64,000 nt of DNA from an uncultured Clostridia bacterium (lineage in GTDB: Bacteria; Bacillota; Clostridia; Oscillospirales; Acutalibacteraceae): contig CANQGT010000003.1 of the NCBI GenBank assembly GCA_947623505.1, positions 62,001 through 126,000 of the forward strand, read 5' to 3'. The translations under genes were made by a program, and so were the position numbers. The notes under the pieces were generated by a model. The model was given only the letters and a program-made list of their open reading frames with translations, did no database searches and had not been told where the DNA came from. Positions within the stretch are counted from its first letter, which is position 1. Each line of letters starts with the position of its first letter. This document shows positions 1 through 9,416 of the stretch, piece by piece.

Positions 1-6
1 ATTCAC
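1..6 (-). CDS. possible start of the next gene downstream of the HlyD adaptor (edge-truncated)
   Basis: Immediately after the adaptor stop codon the minus strand carries AGGAGA followed eight bases later by GTG at 6-4, so a new reading frame may begin here and run off the window. In this family the next gene is usually an ABC transporter ATPase (MacB-like). Only two codons are visible, so the identity is pure inference from context. Confidence 0.25.
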
Positions 7-18
7 TGCGGTTTCTCC

Positions 19-1641
19 TTAATTTGAAACTTTTACTTCAAAGGAATCTTCTTCATAGGTGGACAAAGGCGCGTAAATTACCCTGTCTCCCTCTTTAAGA
101 CCGCTCTTTATCTCATATTCGGTGTAGGACATTGCGCCTGTTTCAATCTTCGTTTTGGTGACTGTTTCCTCATCTTCGTTATAGAGATAAACATACGTCC
201 CCGTCTTATCGTGTATCATAGATTCAGAGGGAATCGTCGGCACACCGATATGCTCGCCCACGGAAATTTCCACTCCTGCGTCGAATCCGACTATAATATT
301 ATCGTCGGGATTGTCAACGGAAATCTTAACGTCTACGCCCGCGCCTGTTTGAGTCAGGCTGGAAATTCCGCTGATGCCCATCATTGAACCTACCGAATCC
401 AACAATGAACCGTCCGAGCCGCCTCCGGCGATAGGAGCCTTTGAAATAACGGTGCCCGTGTATTTTCCGTAAGCGGTAGTTATCTCAACGGGCATACCCG
501 CTTCCACCTTATGAATATCATACTCACCGAGTGAAACGGTAACGGTCATTTTATTGAGGTTTTGCAGAGTGATCCCGCTTGAAATAAGAGATGTCTGCTG
601 CCCCGGGGCTATTGAGCAATCCGTTATAACACCGTCAAAATCAGCAGTCCAGCCCGCAGCCAAAGCCTGCTTTGATTCATTAAGAGCGTTCAGCGCTTCT
701 TTCGTTGTGTTCATAAGCTCTTTTCTCGTATCCAAAAGCGTATCCGAAGAAAGCGTGGAGTAAATCTGCTTTTCCGCGTTATAGGAAGCCATCATAATCT
801 CATCGTAGGCAAGCTTTGCAGCGTCTTTTTGAAGCTGAGAAAGCGATGAATCCGCCGCGTTCGCGCCCCACTGCTGAGAATTTATCACCGCCCTGATCTG
901 CTCAATGGCCTTTTCAAGAGAAACGTTGAGCGTTGACTCGTTAATATTTCCCTTATCTATCTCACGGTTGAGCGCATCCGCCACCGCGTCGGCAATAGCG
1001 CTCGGCGACGTGACTCCGTCATCAAGCTGCCCGGCAAGCGTCTGCATAACAACGGACAGTATCAAATTTGTAGTCTGAGCGTCATCGGAAAGCGAATTAA
1101 CTATATCCGTTATCTGCGCAACAGCCTTATTGTAAGAGTCCGCGATTGAGGACTGCAATTCTCCGCTTCCGGTTGAAACGCTTTTCTGAAGAGCGTTTAT
1201 TTCCTTTTGAAGAGCGGATATTTTGCCGTTTAATTGAGAAAGATTTGACTTTGCCTTTTTTTGGGAGGCCAAAGCCTCGTTATATCCGTCCTTTGCCTTG
1301 TCGTAGGATTTTTGAAGATTTTTTATCTGCTCTTCATACGCGGAAGTATCAAAAGTAGCAAGTCTGTCGCCCTTCTTTACCTCATCGCCGACCTGAACAA
1401 AAACCTCTTTAACCGTTGCCACAGCGTCTACCTTATAGTCTTTTACCGTGCCGGCCGAAACCTTTCCCGTGGCGTCAACCGTTTCGTAAATATCGCTTTT
1501 GCCTATCGTGTAAAGCTCAACGTGCTCAATGCTTTGCTCAATGGCGTAAGCGGTTATTCCCGCGGCAATACCGGCAACGGCAATTAAAATGCACACAATG
1601 ATAATTATTTTTTTCTTTTTGCTTTTTTTAACAACAGCCAT
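19..1641 (-). CDS. HlyD/MacA-type efflux periplasmic adaptor (membrane fusion) protein, 540 aa
   Basis: Likely adaptor subunit of an ABC exporter, anchored by an N-terminal membrane segment (about residues 11-33, after a KKSKKKK basic patch) with the rest outside the cell. A lipoyl-like half (VDAVATVKEVFVQVGDEVKKGD) is followed by a long, mostly helical coiled-coil region (about 100-330), a second lipoyl half and a beta-barrel domain; the C-terminus has the usual GLKEGDRVI motif. The coiled-coil region is longer than in typical MacA and contains a low-similarity insert. An upstream in-frame ATG at 1683 was rejected because the sigma-A promoter at 1689-1717 would start RNA near 1682; ATG 1641 with AGG just upstream fits. 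Family assignment is secure; the substrate is unknown. Confidence 0.85.
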   Translation of the reverse strand: MAVVKKSKKKKIIIIVCILIAVAGIAAGITAYAIEQSIEHVELYTIGKSDIYETVDATGKVSAGTVKDYKVDAVATVKEVFVQVGDEVKKGDRLATFDTSAYEEQIKNLQKSYDKAKDGYNEALASQKKAKSNLSQLNGKISALQKEINALQKSVSTGSGELQSSIADSYNKAVAQITDIVNSLSDDAQTTNLILSVVMQTLAGQLDDGVTSPSAIADAVADALNREIDKGNINESTLNVSLEKAIEQIRAVINSQQWGANAADSSLSQLQKDAAKLAYDEIMMASYNAEKQIYSTLSSDTLLDTRKELMNTTKEALNALNESKQALAAGWTADFDGVITDCSIAPGQQTSLISSGITLQNLNKMTVTVSLGEYDIHKVEAGMPVEITTAYGKYTGTVISKAPIAGGGSDGSLLDSVGSMMGISGISSLTQTGAGVDVKISVDNPDDNIIVGFDAGVEISVGEHIGVPTIPSESMIHDKTGTYVYLYNEDEETVTKTKIETGAMSYTEYEIKSGLKEGDRVIYAPLSTYEEDSFEVKVSN

Positions 1642-1688
1642 ATCCTGCAAACCCCGTAACATCAAAGAATTATATAATTTCAAGATTT

Positions 1689-1717
1689 AGTATAATTCCG
1701 ATTTGTATAAAAGTCAA
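1689..1717 (-). promoter_or_regulatory. sigma-A promoter of the HlyD adaptor gene
   Basis: Minus strand TTGACT (1717-1712), 17-base spacer, TATACT (1694-1689). It separates the adaptor gene from the purine operon upstream. Predicted transcription start is near 1682, giving a leader of about 40 nt. Confidence 0.75.
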
Positions 1718-1783
1718 TAACTGACAGTAAACGCATTTGTAAACATTTAGTTAAAAATTTTTTAATAAAAATATGAAAGAATA

Positions 1784-3058
1784 TCACCGCTCAGCGAGGG
1801 CTCTTTTTCCTATATCTTTTCTGAAATGCTTTCCTTCAAAATTTATTTTTTCAACGGCGGCATAGGATTTTTCAAGCGCCGATTTCAGATCTTTTCCAAG
1901 CGCCGTAACGCCTAAAACTCTTCCTCCCGAGGTTACTAATTTCCCGTCCTTAATAGCGGTTCCCGCGTGATAGACGGTAACGCCGCCGAGCTGACCGTTT
2001 TCAAGACCGTTTATCTCAAGTCCCTTTTTGTAGGCTTTCGGATAACCGCCCGAAGCTATGATAACGCAGGCGCAGGCTTCATCCGACCATTCAATATCAA
2101 TCTCCGAAAGCGTTGCGTTGTTTATAGCCTCAAAAATATCCATAATATCTGTTTTAAGGCGAGGCAGAACCACCTGCGTTTCGGGATCTCCGAATCGGCA
2201 GTTATATTCAATCACCTTCGGCCCTTTCGGCGTGAGCATAAGGCCGAAATACAGGCAGCCCTTAAAGGTTCTGCCCTCGGCGTTCATGGCGTTTATCGTG
2301 GGAATGAATATTTTTTCCATACATTCCTTCGCGATTTCCTCGGTGTAACAGGGATTCGGCGAAACGGTGCCCATACCACCCGTATTCAGCCCTTTATCGT
2401 TATCGAGGGCTCTTTTATGATCCATTGAGGAAACCATCGGCTTAACGCATTTTCCGTCTGTAAACGCGAGCACCGAAACCTCGGGGCCCGTGAGAAATTC
2501 CTCAACAACGACCTTATTGCCGCTTTCGCCGAAAACCTTATCCTCCATTATCTCTTTTACGCCCGCCTGAGCCTCTTTAAAATTTTCGGGTATAATAACG
2601 CCCTTGCCGAGAGCGAGGCCGTCCGCCTTGATAACCGCGGGATATTCATTTTTTTCTTTAATATAATCAATAGCTTCGCTCGGATCGTCAAACACTTTAT
2701 ATTCCGCCGTGGGTATGCCGTATTTAAGCATAAGATTTTTTGAAAAGACCTTTGAGCCCTCTATTATCGCGGCCTTTGCCGATGGGCCGAAAGTCGGAAA
2801 GCCGGCTTCGTTAAGAGCGTCAACCATTCCGGCAACAAGCGGATCGTCGGGGGCCACAACGACAAAATCGGCCTTTATTTCCTTTGCCAGCGCAACAACG
2901 CCATCTATATCGGTTGCCGCGACCGGATAACACCTCGCGTCATATGAAATGCCGCCGTTGCCGGGGCAGCACGCGATCTCCGTGACCTTGGGCGATTCCT
3001 TTATTTTTCTGATAAGCGCGTGTTCTCTGCCGCCGCCGCCTACTACTAAAACCTTCAT
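1784..3058 (-). CDS. purD: phosphoribosylamine--glycine ligase (GAR synthetase)
   Basis: Second step of de novo purine synthesis: joins glycine to phosphoribosylamine using ATP. At 424 aa it is full length. It opens with the GGGGREHAL nucleotide-binding loop and carries an ATP-grasp domain with KADGLALGKGV (about residues 144-154) and the FGDPETQ metal/ATP motif (about 290). The start has AGGAGTG six bases upstream. It is the last gene of the purE-purM-purN-purO-purD run, separated from purO by a 64-base gap holding a hairpin. No GC-rich terminator follows, only A/T-rich sequence. Confidence 0.97.
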   Translation of the reverse strand: MKVLVVGGGGREHALIRKIKESPKVTEIACCPGNGGISYDARCYPVAATDIDGVVALAKEIKADFVVVAPDDPLVAGMVDALNEAGFPTFGPSAKAAIIEGSKVFSKNLMLKYGIPTAEYKVFDDPSEAIDYIKEKNEYPAVIKADGLALGKGVIIPENFKEAQAGVKEIMEDKVFGESGNKVVVEEFLTGPEVSVLAFTDGKCVKPMVSSMDHKRALDNDKGLNTGGMGTVSPNPCYTEEIAKECMEKIFIPTINAMNAEGRTFKGCLYFGLMLTPKGPKVIEYNCRFGDPETQVVLPRLKTDIMDIFEAINNATLSEIDIEWSDEACACVIIASGGYPKAYKKGLEINGLENGQLGGVTVYHAGTAIKDGKLVTSGGRVLGVTALGKDLKSALEKSYAAVEKINFEGKHFRKDIGKRALAER

Positions 3059-3094
3059 AATAGCACTCCTTATAAATCCTGATAATCAACTAAA

Positions 3095-3116
3095 GCAAAG
3101 GGAAAATTCCCTTTGC
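3095..3116 (-). promoter_or_regulatory. perfect intercistronic hairpin between purO and purD
   Basis: GCAAAGGGAA (3095-3104) and TTCCCTTTGC (3107-3116) form a 10-bp stem with a 2-base loop. The minus-strand tail is only TTTAG, so this is more likely an mRNA processing/stability element or weak attenuator than a full terminator. It lies 37 bases before the purD start. Confidence 0.55.
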
Positions 3117-3122
3117 CCGTTT

Positions 3123-3830
3123 TTACAATACGTTTTTATTTACTATTCTGTCCTGCTCCGCTCCCGTCTCAAGATCGATAAAGCGGGTGAAAAGAGAAAC
3201 CTTATTGTCGCTGTTGAGATTATCCCAAACAACGGACGTAAATTCGTCTATATCGTTTGTTTCAACGGCGACAGGCGTTGGCTCGCCCTCAAACGAAGGT
3301 ATCGGACTGCCGTCGCATTTGTAAGTGTGTATAAAATGGCCGAGACCGGCTTTTGCGGGGTATTCAAAGAAAAATCTGAGACATTCAGGCTCGCCCATAT
3401 TTGATTTGAGAATGGAGAGATTATAGTCTCCGTTCGGCTTTACAACGCCGGAAATTCTCGGCGTGTAGTTGGGCGCGTCGGGCTCAAATTCGCGTGTGAG
3501 CAACGCATGACGGTAACAATGCCCCTCTTTCATAAAATCACATATGGTATCCGTCTGATCGCCGTTTGTAACAATAGTTTTTCCGTCCAATTTAAGCACG
3601 GGATTATATATGATGAGGCTCGGATCGACCATTTTGGACTCGTCAAACGCTTTTGTGCGTATGCCTCCCCTATCGTTTTTTTCAAAAACACGGTTGCGGC
3701 TGTTTTCGCTTCTGCCCATAATAAAATAAGCGATAACGGCGTTTTTGCCGTTCGGCGTTTTGCCGATTATAATGCCCCTGCCCGGATATGTATTTGAGGA
3801 TAATTCCTTTGCAATATTCTTTATTTCCAT
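3123..3830 (-). CDS. IMP cyclohydrolase, PurO-type, 235 aa
   Basis: Predicted to close the ring of FAICAR to give IMP, the last step of purine synthesis. The protein resembles the PurO-like single-domain IMP cyclohydrolase family (GRGIIIGKTPNGKNAVIAYFIMGRSENSRNR near the N-terminus, YTPRISG near residue 125), not the MGS-like N-terminal domain of bifunctional PurH. The start at 3830 is chosen for its AAAGGTGATAAT ribosome site; a longer frame beginning at 3851 would run into purN. It sits between purN and purD, which supports the purine role. The AICAR transformylase must be encoded elsewhere. Confidence 0.85.
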   Translation of the reverse strand: MEIKNIAKELSSNTYPGRGIIIGKTPNGKNAVIAYFIMGRSENSRNRVFEKNDRGGIRTKAFDESKMVDPSLIIYNPVLKLDGKTIVTNGDQTDTICDFMKEGHCYRHALLTREFEPDAPNYTPRISGVVKPNGDYNLSILKSNMGEPECLRFFFEYPAKAGLGHFIHTYKCDGSPIPSFEGEPTPVAVETNDIDEFTSVVWDNLNSDNKVSLFTRFIDLETGAEQDRIVNKNVL

Positions 3831-3840
3831 ATTATCACCT

Positions 3841-4464
3841 TTATTCAACAACAGTTTTGTTTCCGATTATTTTTATTCTGCCCTCGCAAAAAAGGGAAAC
3901 CGCTTTCGGCAGTATTTTCCATTCGCACTGCTCCATAACTCTTTTTTGAAGCGTTTCCGGCGTGTCGTCATTATTTATATTGACGGCTTTCTGAATAATT
4001 ATCGGCCCTCCGTCGCAATCCTCGGTAACGAAATGAACCGTCGCCCCCGTGAGCTTTACTCCGCTTGCCAAAACCGCCTCGTGAACGTGAAGTCCGTAAA
4101 ATCCCTTGCCGCAAAACGACGGGATAAGAGCGGGGTGAACGTTCATCATTCTGCCCTCAAACGCCTTAACTATCTGCCCGTCAAGAATGGTCATAAACCC
4201 GGCATAAACAACGAGATCGGCCTTTTCCTCAATGAGAGCTTCCGTAACCGCTTTTGTGTAGGCGTGAATATCGGAATACTCCTTTCTTGGAATAACGCGT
4301 GTGGGAATACCGTTCTGCTTTGCCCTTTCAAGGGCGTAAACTCCGTCCTTGGAGGAAATAACAGATGTTATTCTGCCGTTTTTTATCTCTCCCCTGTTTT
4401 GAGCGTCGATAAGCGCCTGAAGATTCGTTCCTCCGCCCGAAACAAGAACGGCTATGTTCAGCAT
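3841..4464 (-). CDS. purN: phosphoribosylglycinamide formyltransferase
   Basis: Transfers a formyl group from 10-formyl-tetrahydrofolate to GAR. The 207-aa length is normal for PurN. Visible family motifs are [13 protein letters not shown] at the N-terminus, [13 protein letters not shown], and the catalytic [22 protein letters not shown] block with an Asn-His-Asp triad (Asn and His around 105-110, Asp in TEDCDGGPI). It overlaps the purM stop by 7 bases, indicating translational coupling. Confidence 0.96.
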   Translation of the reverse strand: MLNIAVLVSGGGTNLQALIDAQNRGEIKNGRITSVISSKDGVYALERAKQNGIPTRVIPRKEYSDIHAYTKAVTEALIEEKADLVVYAGFMTILDGQIVKAFEGRMMNVHPALIPSFCGKGFYGLHVHEAVLASGVKLTGATVHFVTEDCDGGPIIIQKAVNINNDDTPETLQKRVMEQCEWKILPKAVSLFCEGRIKIIGNKTVVE

Positions 4465-5495
4465 AACTCCACTCCCTTTTCGCCCGCTTTGATCTCACCT
4501 ATAACCGCCGCTTCCTCGCCGCAGGCTTTAAGAATACGAACGGCCTCGTCGGCTTTTTCACCGTCAACGGCAATAACAAGGCCGATTCCCATATTGAAAG
4601 TGTTATACATATCCCTTTCGGATATTTTGCCCTGCTTTTGTATCAAATCGAAAATCGGCTTTTTAAAGCATTTTTCCTTTTCGATAACGGCGGTGAAGCC
4701 GTCTTTCAGCATACGCGGCACATTTTCGTAAAAACCGCCTCCCGTGATATGGGATATGGCGTTTACTTTGACTTTATCCATAAGCTCGAGCAGCGGCTTT
4801 ACATATATTTTCGTAGGTGTAAGCAGTTCCTCGCCGAGAGTTTTGCCAAGCTCGTCAACATAGGTATTGACGCGCTCTTCATTTATGCCGAAAACCTTTC
4901 TGATAAGGGAAAATCCGTTTGAATGAACGCCCGACGACGCAACGCCGATAAGGGCATTGCCCGCGTTTAAGCCGTCGCCCGTAACTATATTATCCATATC
5001 GGCAATTCCGACCGTGAAACCCGCGAGATCATATTCCTCATTAGGCATAAGCCCGGGATGCTCGGCAGTTTCGCCTCCCACAAGTGCGCAACCCGCCTGA
5101 ACGCAGCCGTCCGCCACGCCTTTTACTATCTGTTCGATTTTTTCGGGATAATTTTTGCCGCAGGCGATATAATCAAGGAAAAATAACGGTTTTGCCCCGC
5201 TGCACGCAACGTCGTTCACGCACATAGCAACGCAGTCGATACCTATCGTGTCGTGCTTATCCGTAAGAAACGCTATCTTTAGCTTAGTGCCGACTCCGTC
5301 CGTTCCGCTTACGAGCACGGGATGTTTATAATCCTTCGCGGCAATTTCAAACATACCGCCGAAGCCGCCTATTCCGCCGACAACGCCGGGTATTACGGTT
5401 TTTGCCACATGGGATTTGATTCGCTCAACGGATTCATACCCCGCCGTAATATCAACGCCGGATTCCGCATAGCTTTTGCTGAAACTTTTTTCCAT
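4458..5495 (-). CDS. purM: phosphoribosylformylglycinamidine cyclo-ligase (AIR synthetase)
   Basis: ATP-dependent ring closure that makes aminoimidazole ribotide. The 345-aa protein shows the full PurM layout: YAESGVDI near the N-terminus, [17 protein letters not shown] (about 62-73), [18 protein letters not shown] and the glycine-rich [13 protein letters not shown] motif (about 245). It lies 16 bases after purE and overlaps purN, so the three are one transcript. Confidence 0.97.
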   Translation of the reverse strand: MEKSFSKSYAESGVDITAGYESVERIKSHVAKTVIPGVVGGIGGFGGMFEIAAKDYKHPVLVSGTDGVGTKLKIAFLTDKHDTIGIDCVAMCVNDVACSGAKPLFFLDYIACGKNYPEKIEQIVKGVADGCVQAGCALVGGETAEHPGLMPNEEYDLAGFTVGIADMDNIVTGDGLNAGNALIGVASSGVHSNGFSLIRKVFGINEERVNTYVDELGKTLGEELLTPTKIYVKPLLELMDKVKVNAISHITGGGFYENVPRMLKDGFTAVIEKEKCFKKPIFDLIQKQGKISERDMYNTFNMGIGLVIAVDGEKADEAVRILKACGEEAAVIGEIKAGEKGVELC

Positions 5496-5511
5496 AAATG
5501 AAACTCCTTGT

Positions 5512-6009
5512 TTATATGTCCTTGAGTTTTTCCTGAAGCGCTCTGTCCTTTTCTATTACGGCGTTCGCCATATCACGCCTCATATCGGCTAACTTCGCCA
5601 TAAGCGCGTCATCGCCGACGGCAAGTATTTCGGCCGCGAGAAGCGCCGCGTTTTTCGCCGCGTTTACACCGACCGTGGCAACGGGAATACCGGGCGGCAT
5701 CATAACCGTGGCGAGCATAGCGTCCATACCGTCAAGTACCTTCGCTGAGCAGGGTATTCCGATAACGGGAAGCGTTGTAGAAGCGGCGAGAACGCCGCCA
5801 AGATGAGCGGCCATTCCGGCGGCGGCGATTATCACTCCGAAGCCGTTTGACGCCGCGTTTTCCGCGAATGCCTGAGCCTCTTTCGGTGTGCGGTGAGCGC
5901 TCATAATTCTTACTTCGGTTTCAATGCCCAGCTCTCTGAGCTGCTTTATCGCGGGCGTAATTGTGGGCAGGTCGCTGTCCGATCCCATAATGATTGCAAC
6001 TTTTTTCAT
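5512..6009 (-). CDS. purE: N5-carboxyaminoimidazole ribonucleotide mutase
   Basis: Class I PurE, which rearranges N5-CAIR to CAIR; the 165-aa size is typical. Signature MGSDSDLPT at the N-terminus, the SAHRTP loop (about 42-47, catalytic His) and [14 protein letters not shown] are all intact. It is the first gene of the purine operon, about 45 nt behind its own promoter, and starts after a GGAGGAAC ribosome site. No adjacent purK, so ATP-dependent N5-CAIR synthesis must be encoded elsewhere. Confidence 0.97.
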   Translation of the reverse strand: MKKVAIIMGSDSDLPTITPAIKQLRELGIETEVRIMSAHRTPKEAQAFAENAASNGFGVIIAAAGMAAHLGGVLAASTTLPVIGIPCSAKVLDGMDAMLATVMMPPGIPVATVGVNAAKNAALLAAEILAVGDDALMAKLADMRRDMANAVIEKDRALQEKLKDI

Positions 6010-6060
6010 AAAAACGTTCCTCCGATTCGGCAGGAAACGCCCCGCCGTCCTGATTTTTAT

Positions 6061-6089
6061 ATTTTACAATATACTCTTTTCTTTTGCAA
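6061..6089 (-). promoter_or_regulatory. sigma-A promoter of the purine operon
   Basis: Minus strand TTGCAA (6089-6084), 17-base spacer, TAAAAT (6066-6061). The leader to purE is only about 45 nt, too short for a purine riboswitch. Confidence 0.7.
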
Positions 6090-6100
6090 TAGAAATAAAT

Positions 6101-6137
6101 AAAAAACGCAAAAAGGAACGCCGTTAAAGCGTTCCTT
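6101..6137 (-). terminator. rho-independent terminator of the S10-spc-alpha operon
   Basis: AAGGAACGC (6113-6121) pairs with GCGTTCCTT (6129-6137) around a 7-base loop. The minus-strand product ends in TTTTTGCGTTTTTT. It lies 11 bases after the rplQ stop and separates the ribosomal operon from the purE promoter. Confidence 0.9.
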
Positions 6138-6147
6138 CGATATTATC

Positions 6148-6489
6148 TTATACAAGCTCTATAATGCACATTTCGGCTGCGTCGCCGCGGCGGGGGCCTG
6201 TTTTGATAATACGGCAATAACCGCCGTTTCTTTCGCTGTATTTGGGAGCGATTTCATCAAAAAGTTTCTTGACAACGTCCTCTTTCGTGACGTAGGCAAG
6301 AACCTGCCTTTTTGAATGAAGGGTATCGTTTTTGCCGAGAGTGATCATCTTCTCGGCCATTGCACGAACTTCCTTTGCTCTTGTAACGGTTGTTTCAATC
6401 TTGCCGTTTTCTAAAAGATAAGTAACCATTCCTCTGAGCATAGCTTTCCTGTGGTCGGTAGTTCTGCCCAATTTTCTGGTACCTGGCAT
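6148..6489 (-). CDS. rplQ: 50S ribosomal protein L17
   Basis: Large-subunit protein L17, 113 aa, starting [19 protein letters not shown], the diagnostic N-terminus, and ending in the conserved [14 protein letters not shown]. It is the last gene of the ribosomal super-operon, 14 bases after rpoA and directly followed by the terminator, the standard bacterial position. Confidence 0.98.
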   Translation of the reverse strand: MPGTRKLGRTTDHRKAMLRGMVTYLLENGKIETTVTRAKEVRAMAEKMITLGKNDTLHSKRQVLAYVTKEDVVKKLFDEIAPKYSERNGGYCRIIKTGPRRGDAAEMCIIELV

Positions 6490-6503
6490 AGAAATTCCCT
6501 CCT

Positions 6504-7460
6504 TTAGTCCTCATCATGACTCAGGCTGAAACCGAGAGACGCAAGCTTGCTGATAACTTCGTCAAGGCTCTTGCGCCCGAGATTTCTGACTTTCATCATA
6601 TCTTCTTCGGATTTTTCGATTAAATCTTCTACTGTATTGATTCCCGCCCTTTTAAGGCAGTTGAAAGAGCGAACCGAAAGGTCAAGCTCTTCTATTGTCA
6701 TCTCAAGAACTTTTTCCTTGCCGTCGTCATCCTTTTCAACCATAATCTCCTTGCTGCCTACCTCTTCGGAAAGGTCGACAAAAAGCTTGAGATGATCGTT
6801 AAGGATCTTCGCGGCAAGAGAAGCCGCCTCGTCGGCAGGGATAGTTCCGTCCGTCTCAACGTCGAGAATAAGCTTATCAAGATCCGTCTGCTGTCCTACA
6901 CGAGTGTTCTCAACGGTGTAATTCACTTTAAGAACGGGTGTATAAATGGAGTCCACGGCGATAGTGCCTATCGGCAGATCCATTATCTGTTTGTTGCGGT
7001 CGCAGGGAACGTATCCCCTGCCGCTGTCGGCGGTGAGCTCCATAATGACCTCCGCGCCCTCGTCAAGATACGCGATGTGAAGATCCGGATTCAGGATCTC
7101 GACATCCGAACCGTGCTCTATATCGCCCGCGGTGATTTCTCCCTCGCCGCGCGCGTTTATATAGAGAGTTTTCGGATTTTCATCGTGTATTTTAAGAATA
7201 ATGTTTTTAAGGTTCAATACGATTTCCGTAACGTCTTCCTTAACGTGCGGAATGGTAGAAAACTCGTGTAATACACCATCAATCTTAACGGAAGTTATGG
7301 CGTAGCCCGGAAGTGAGGAAAGAAGAACTCTTCTCATTCCGTTTCCGAGAGTTGTGCCGAAGCCTCTTTCAAGGGGTTCTACGACAAATTTGCCCACGCT
7401 TCTGCTTCCCTGAGTAGATAACTCTACTATTTCGATATTCGGCTTGTCAATTTCTATCAT
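6504..7460 (-). CDS. rpoA: DNA-directed RNA polymerase subunit alpha
   Basis: RNA polymerase assembly subunit, 318 aa, the usual Firmicutes length. The N-terminal dimerisation domain (about 1-230) contains [29 protein letters not shown]. After a charged linker ([10 protein letters not shown]) the C-terminal domain (about 250-318) has the helix-hairpin-helix [22 protein letters not shown] that binds UP elements and activators. The gene lies between rpsD and rplQ as in other Firmicutes. Confidence 0.98.
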   Translation of the reverse strand: MIEIDKPNIEIVELSTQGSRSVGKFVVEPLERGFGTTLGNGMRRVLLSSLPGYAITSVKIDGVLHEFSTIPHVKEDVTEIVLNLKNIILKIHDENPKTLYINARGEGEITAGDIEHGSDVEILNPDLHIAYLDEGAEVIMELTADSGRGYVPCDRNKQIMDLPIGTIAVDSIYTPVLKVNYTVENTRVGQQTDLDKLILDVETDGTIPADEAASLAAKILNDHLKLFVDLSEEVGSKEIMVEKDDDGKEKVLEMTIEELDLSVRSFNCLKRAGINTVEDLIEKSEEDMMKVRNLGRKSLDEVISKLASLGFSLSHDED

Positions 7461-7511
7461 TTATAAGCCTCCTAAATTAAATTTGCTGAAAACAAAAGAA
7501 ATCATCAATTA

Positions 7512-8138
7512 TTATTTGGAATAGAACTCAACGATAAGATGCTCCTCAACGGGAGTTTCTATCTCTTCCCTTTCGGGTGCTCTGAGGATTTTAACCTCCA
7601 TGGCGTCTGAATTCTTCTCCATCCAAACCGGAACGGGTCTTGAATCGTTTGCCTCGGCAATACCCTTGAATTCATCGGTTGCCTTGCTTTTTTCTCTTAC
7701 GGCAACAACATCACCGGCTGAGAGCAGATAGGACGGAATATCGACTTTTCTGCCGTTTACGGTGAAATGAGCATGGTTTACGAACTGCCGGGCCTGCGCT
7801 CTTGAGCTTGCCATACCTGCCTCGTAAACTACGTTATCCAAGCGGCTTTCACAAAGCTGAAGAAGATTTGTACCGGTAACGCCGGCTTTTCTTTCAGCCA
7901 TAAGAAAATATTTGTGGAACTGGCTTTCGGAAATTCCGTAATAGCGGCGCGCGCTTTGCTTTGCGCGGAGCTGTAATCCGTATTCCGAAGTCTTTTTGCG
8001 GTTTTGACCGTGCTGGCCGGGCGCGTATGAGCGGCGGTCTATAGCACATTTGCCTGTGTAGCACCTGTCGCCCTTAAGGAAGAGCTTTTTGCCCTCGCGG
8101 CGGCAGAGCTTGCAGACAGGTCCGTTATATCTTGCCAT
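7512..8138 (-). CDS. rpsD: 30S ribosomal protein S4 (zinc-binding form)
   Basis: Primary 16S rRNA binding protein, 208 aa. Cysteines at 9, 12, 26 and 31 form the zinc-binding C+ version of the N-terminal domain. The central S4 RNA-binding domain is visible at [35 protein letters not shown]. It sits in the alpha operon between rpsK and rpoA; in other bacteria S4 often represses its own operon. Confidence 0.98.
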   Translation of the reverse strand: MARYNGPVCKLCRREGKKLFLKGDRCYTGKCAIDRRSYAPGQHGQNRKKTSEYGLQLRAKQSARRYYGISESQFHKYFLMAERKAGVTGTNLLQLCESRLDNVVYEAGMASSRAQARQFVNHAHFTVNGRKVDIPSYLLSAGDVVAVREKSKATDEFKGIAEANDSRPVPVWMEKNSDAMEVKILRAPEREEIETPVEEHLIVEFYSK

Positions 8139-8158
8139 ATCAAGTAACCTCCATTAAA

Positions 8159-8557
8159 TTATACACGACGTCTTTTCGGCGGGCGGCATCCGTTGTGCGG
8201 AATCGGCGTAACGTCTTTGATAAGAGTAACGGTGAGCCCAACCGATTCAAGCGCTCTTATAGCGGATTCGCGGCCGGAACCGGGCCCCTTAACATAAACT
8301 TCAACAGTTTTCATACCGTGCTCCATCGCGGCCTTTGCCGCTGTTTCGGCAGCGGTCTGCGCGGCAAACGGAGTGGATTTTCTTGAGCCCTTAAAGCCCA
8401 TCTCGCCGGCTGAAGCCCACGAAACCGCGTTGCCCTGCGTGTCGGCGATTGTAACGATAGTGTTGTTGAAGGTTGACTGAATATGAACTGTACCACGCTC
8501 GATATTTTTCTTCTCGCGGCGCTTGCGCGTGCCCGTGGTGGTCTTTTTTGTAGCCAT
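8159..8557 (-). CDS. rpsK: 30S ribosomal protein S11
   Basis: Small-subunit platform protein, 132 aa. Characteristic motifs: [33 protein letters not shown] and the C-terminal [18 protein letters not shown]. It lies 19 bases after rpsM in the alpha operon. Confidence 0.98.
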   Translation of the reverse strand: MATKKTTTGTRKRREKKNIERGTVHIQSTFNNTIVTIADTQGNAVSWASAGEMGFKGSRKSTPFAAQTAAETAAKAAMEHGMKTVEVYVKGPGSGRESAIRALESVGLTVTLIKDVTPIPHNGCRPPKRRRV

Positions 8558-8575
8558 ACTTGTTTCCTCCTACAA

Positions 8576-8944
8576 TTACTTTTTCTTGTTTGCTATGGTC
8601 TTTTTGGGACCTTTTCTTGTGCGGGCATTGTTCTTTGAGGTCTGCCCTCTTACAGGAAGCCCTTTTCTGTGGCGAATGCCGCGATAGCAGCCGATTTCAA
8701 TAAGTCTTTTAATATCGAACGCAACGTCTCTGCGAAGATCGCCCTCTACGGTTACGTTCTTTTCAATGTAATCACGGATTTTGGAAACCTCATCCTCCGA
8801 CAGATCTCTGCAACGAGTGTCGGGATTGATTCCCGTTGCTTTGATAATCTGAGTGGCGGTCGTTCTGCCGATACCGAAAATATAGGTAAGGCCGATCTCA
8901 ACTCTTTTATCATTAGGTAAGTCAACACCTGAAATACGTGCCAT
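8576..8944 (-). CDS. rpsM: 30S ribosomal protein S13
   Basis: Small-subunit head protein, 122 aa. It begins [21 protein letters not shown] and has the conserved [19 protein letters not shown] basic tail that reaches the P-site. First gene after rpmJ in the canonical order. Confidence 0.98.
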   Translation of the reverse strand: MARISGVDLPNDKRVEIGLTYIFGIGRTTATQIIKATGINPDTRCRDLSEDEVSKIRDYIEKNVTVEGDLRRDVAFDIKRLIEIGCYRGIRHRKGLPVRGQTSKNNARTRKGPKKTIANKKK

Positions 8945-8977
8945 ATTACTGTTTACCTCCGATTTTAATGTTAGGGA

Positions 8978-9091
8978 TTAACCCTGACGCTGTTTGTGCT
9001 TTGGATTTTCACAGATAACCATTACTTTTCCATTGCGCTTGATTACTTTGCATTTATCGCAAATTTTCTTAACAGAAGGTCTGACTTTCAT
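8978..9091 (-). CDS. rpmJ: 50S ribosomal protein L36
   Basis: A 37-residue protein found by translating the gap between infA and rpsM. It begins [14 protein letters not shown] and ends NPKHKQRQG. Cys11, Cys14, Cys27 and His32 form the zinc ribbon of the C+ form. An AGGAGG site precedes the ATG. Confidence 0.96.
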   Translation of the reverse strand: MKVRPSVKKICDKCKVIKRNGKVMVICENPKHKQRQG

Positions 9092-9111
9092 TTTGAATAT
9101 CCTCCTTTAAA

Positions 9112-9330
9112 TTACTTTGAACGCCAGATTATACGCCCTTTTGACAGGTCGTAAGGTGACATTTCAATCGTTACCCTGTCACCGGGAAGTATTCTGATGT
9201 TATTCATACGAAGCTTTCCGCTGATATGGGCTAAAACCATGTGATTGTTTTGAAGCGATACCCTGAACATTGTGTTGGGTAAAACCTCAACCACCGTACC
9301 TTCAACTTCAATCATATCTGACTTTGACAT
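9112..9330 (-). CDS. infA: translation initiation factor IF-1
   Basis: S1-like OB-fold protein that blocks the A-site during initiation. It is 72 aa from the second of two adjacent ATG codons, matching the canonical [11 protein letters not shown] start. [19 protein letters not shown] and the LSKGRI end are typical. It is followed 20 bases later by rpmJ. The KOW-domain gene that many Clostridia carry between map and infA is absent; only 86 non-coding bases separate them. Confidence 0.97.
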   Translation of the reverse strand: MSKSDMIEVEGTVVEVLPNTMFRVSLQNNHMVLAHISGKLRMNNIRILPGDRVTIEMSPYDLSKGRIIWRSK

Positions 9331-9416
9331 CAATTTACCTCGCTATATCAATACGATTAAGATGTTTTGCTTTAACTGGAATCACATCGCGGCGTAATCG
9401 CCTGCAATTGATTAAA

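Noticed and set aside
1642-1683. longer HlyD adaptor starting at ATG 1683
   Set aside because: The promoter at 1689-1717 starts RNA at about that point, leaving no ribosome site.
3745-4731. 328-codon plus-strand open frame opposite purN and purM
   Set aside because: It lies wholly antisense to well-supported purine genes, has no ribosome site, and its sequence is the usual mirror of a GC-skewed coding strand.
6010-6060. purine riboswitch before purE
   Set aside because: Only about 45 nt from predicted start to purE; no room for the three-helix aptamer.
6792-7271. 159-codon plus-strand open frame opposite rpoA
   Set aside because: Shadow of rpoA; no start signals or recognisable domain.
9331-9416. 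KOW-domain RNA-binding gene between map and infA
   Set aside because: The gap is too short and has no open frame.
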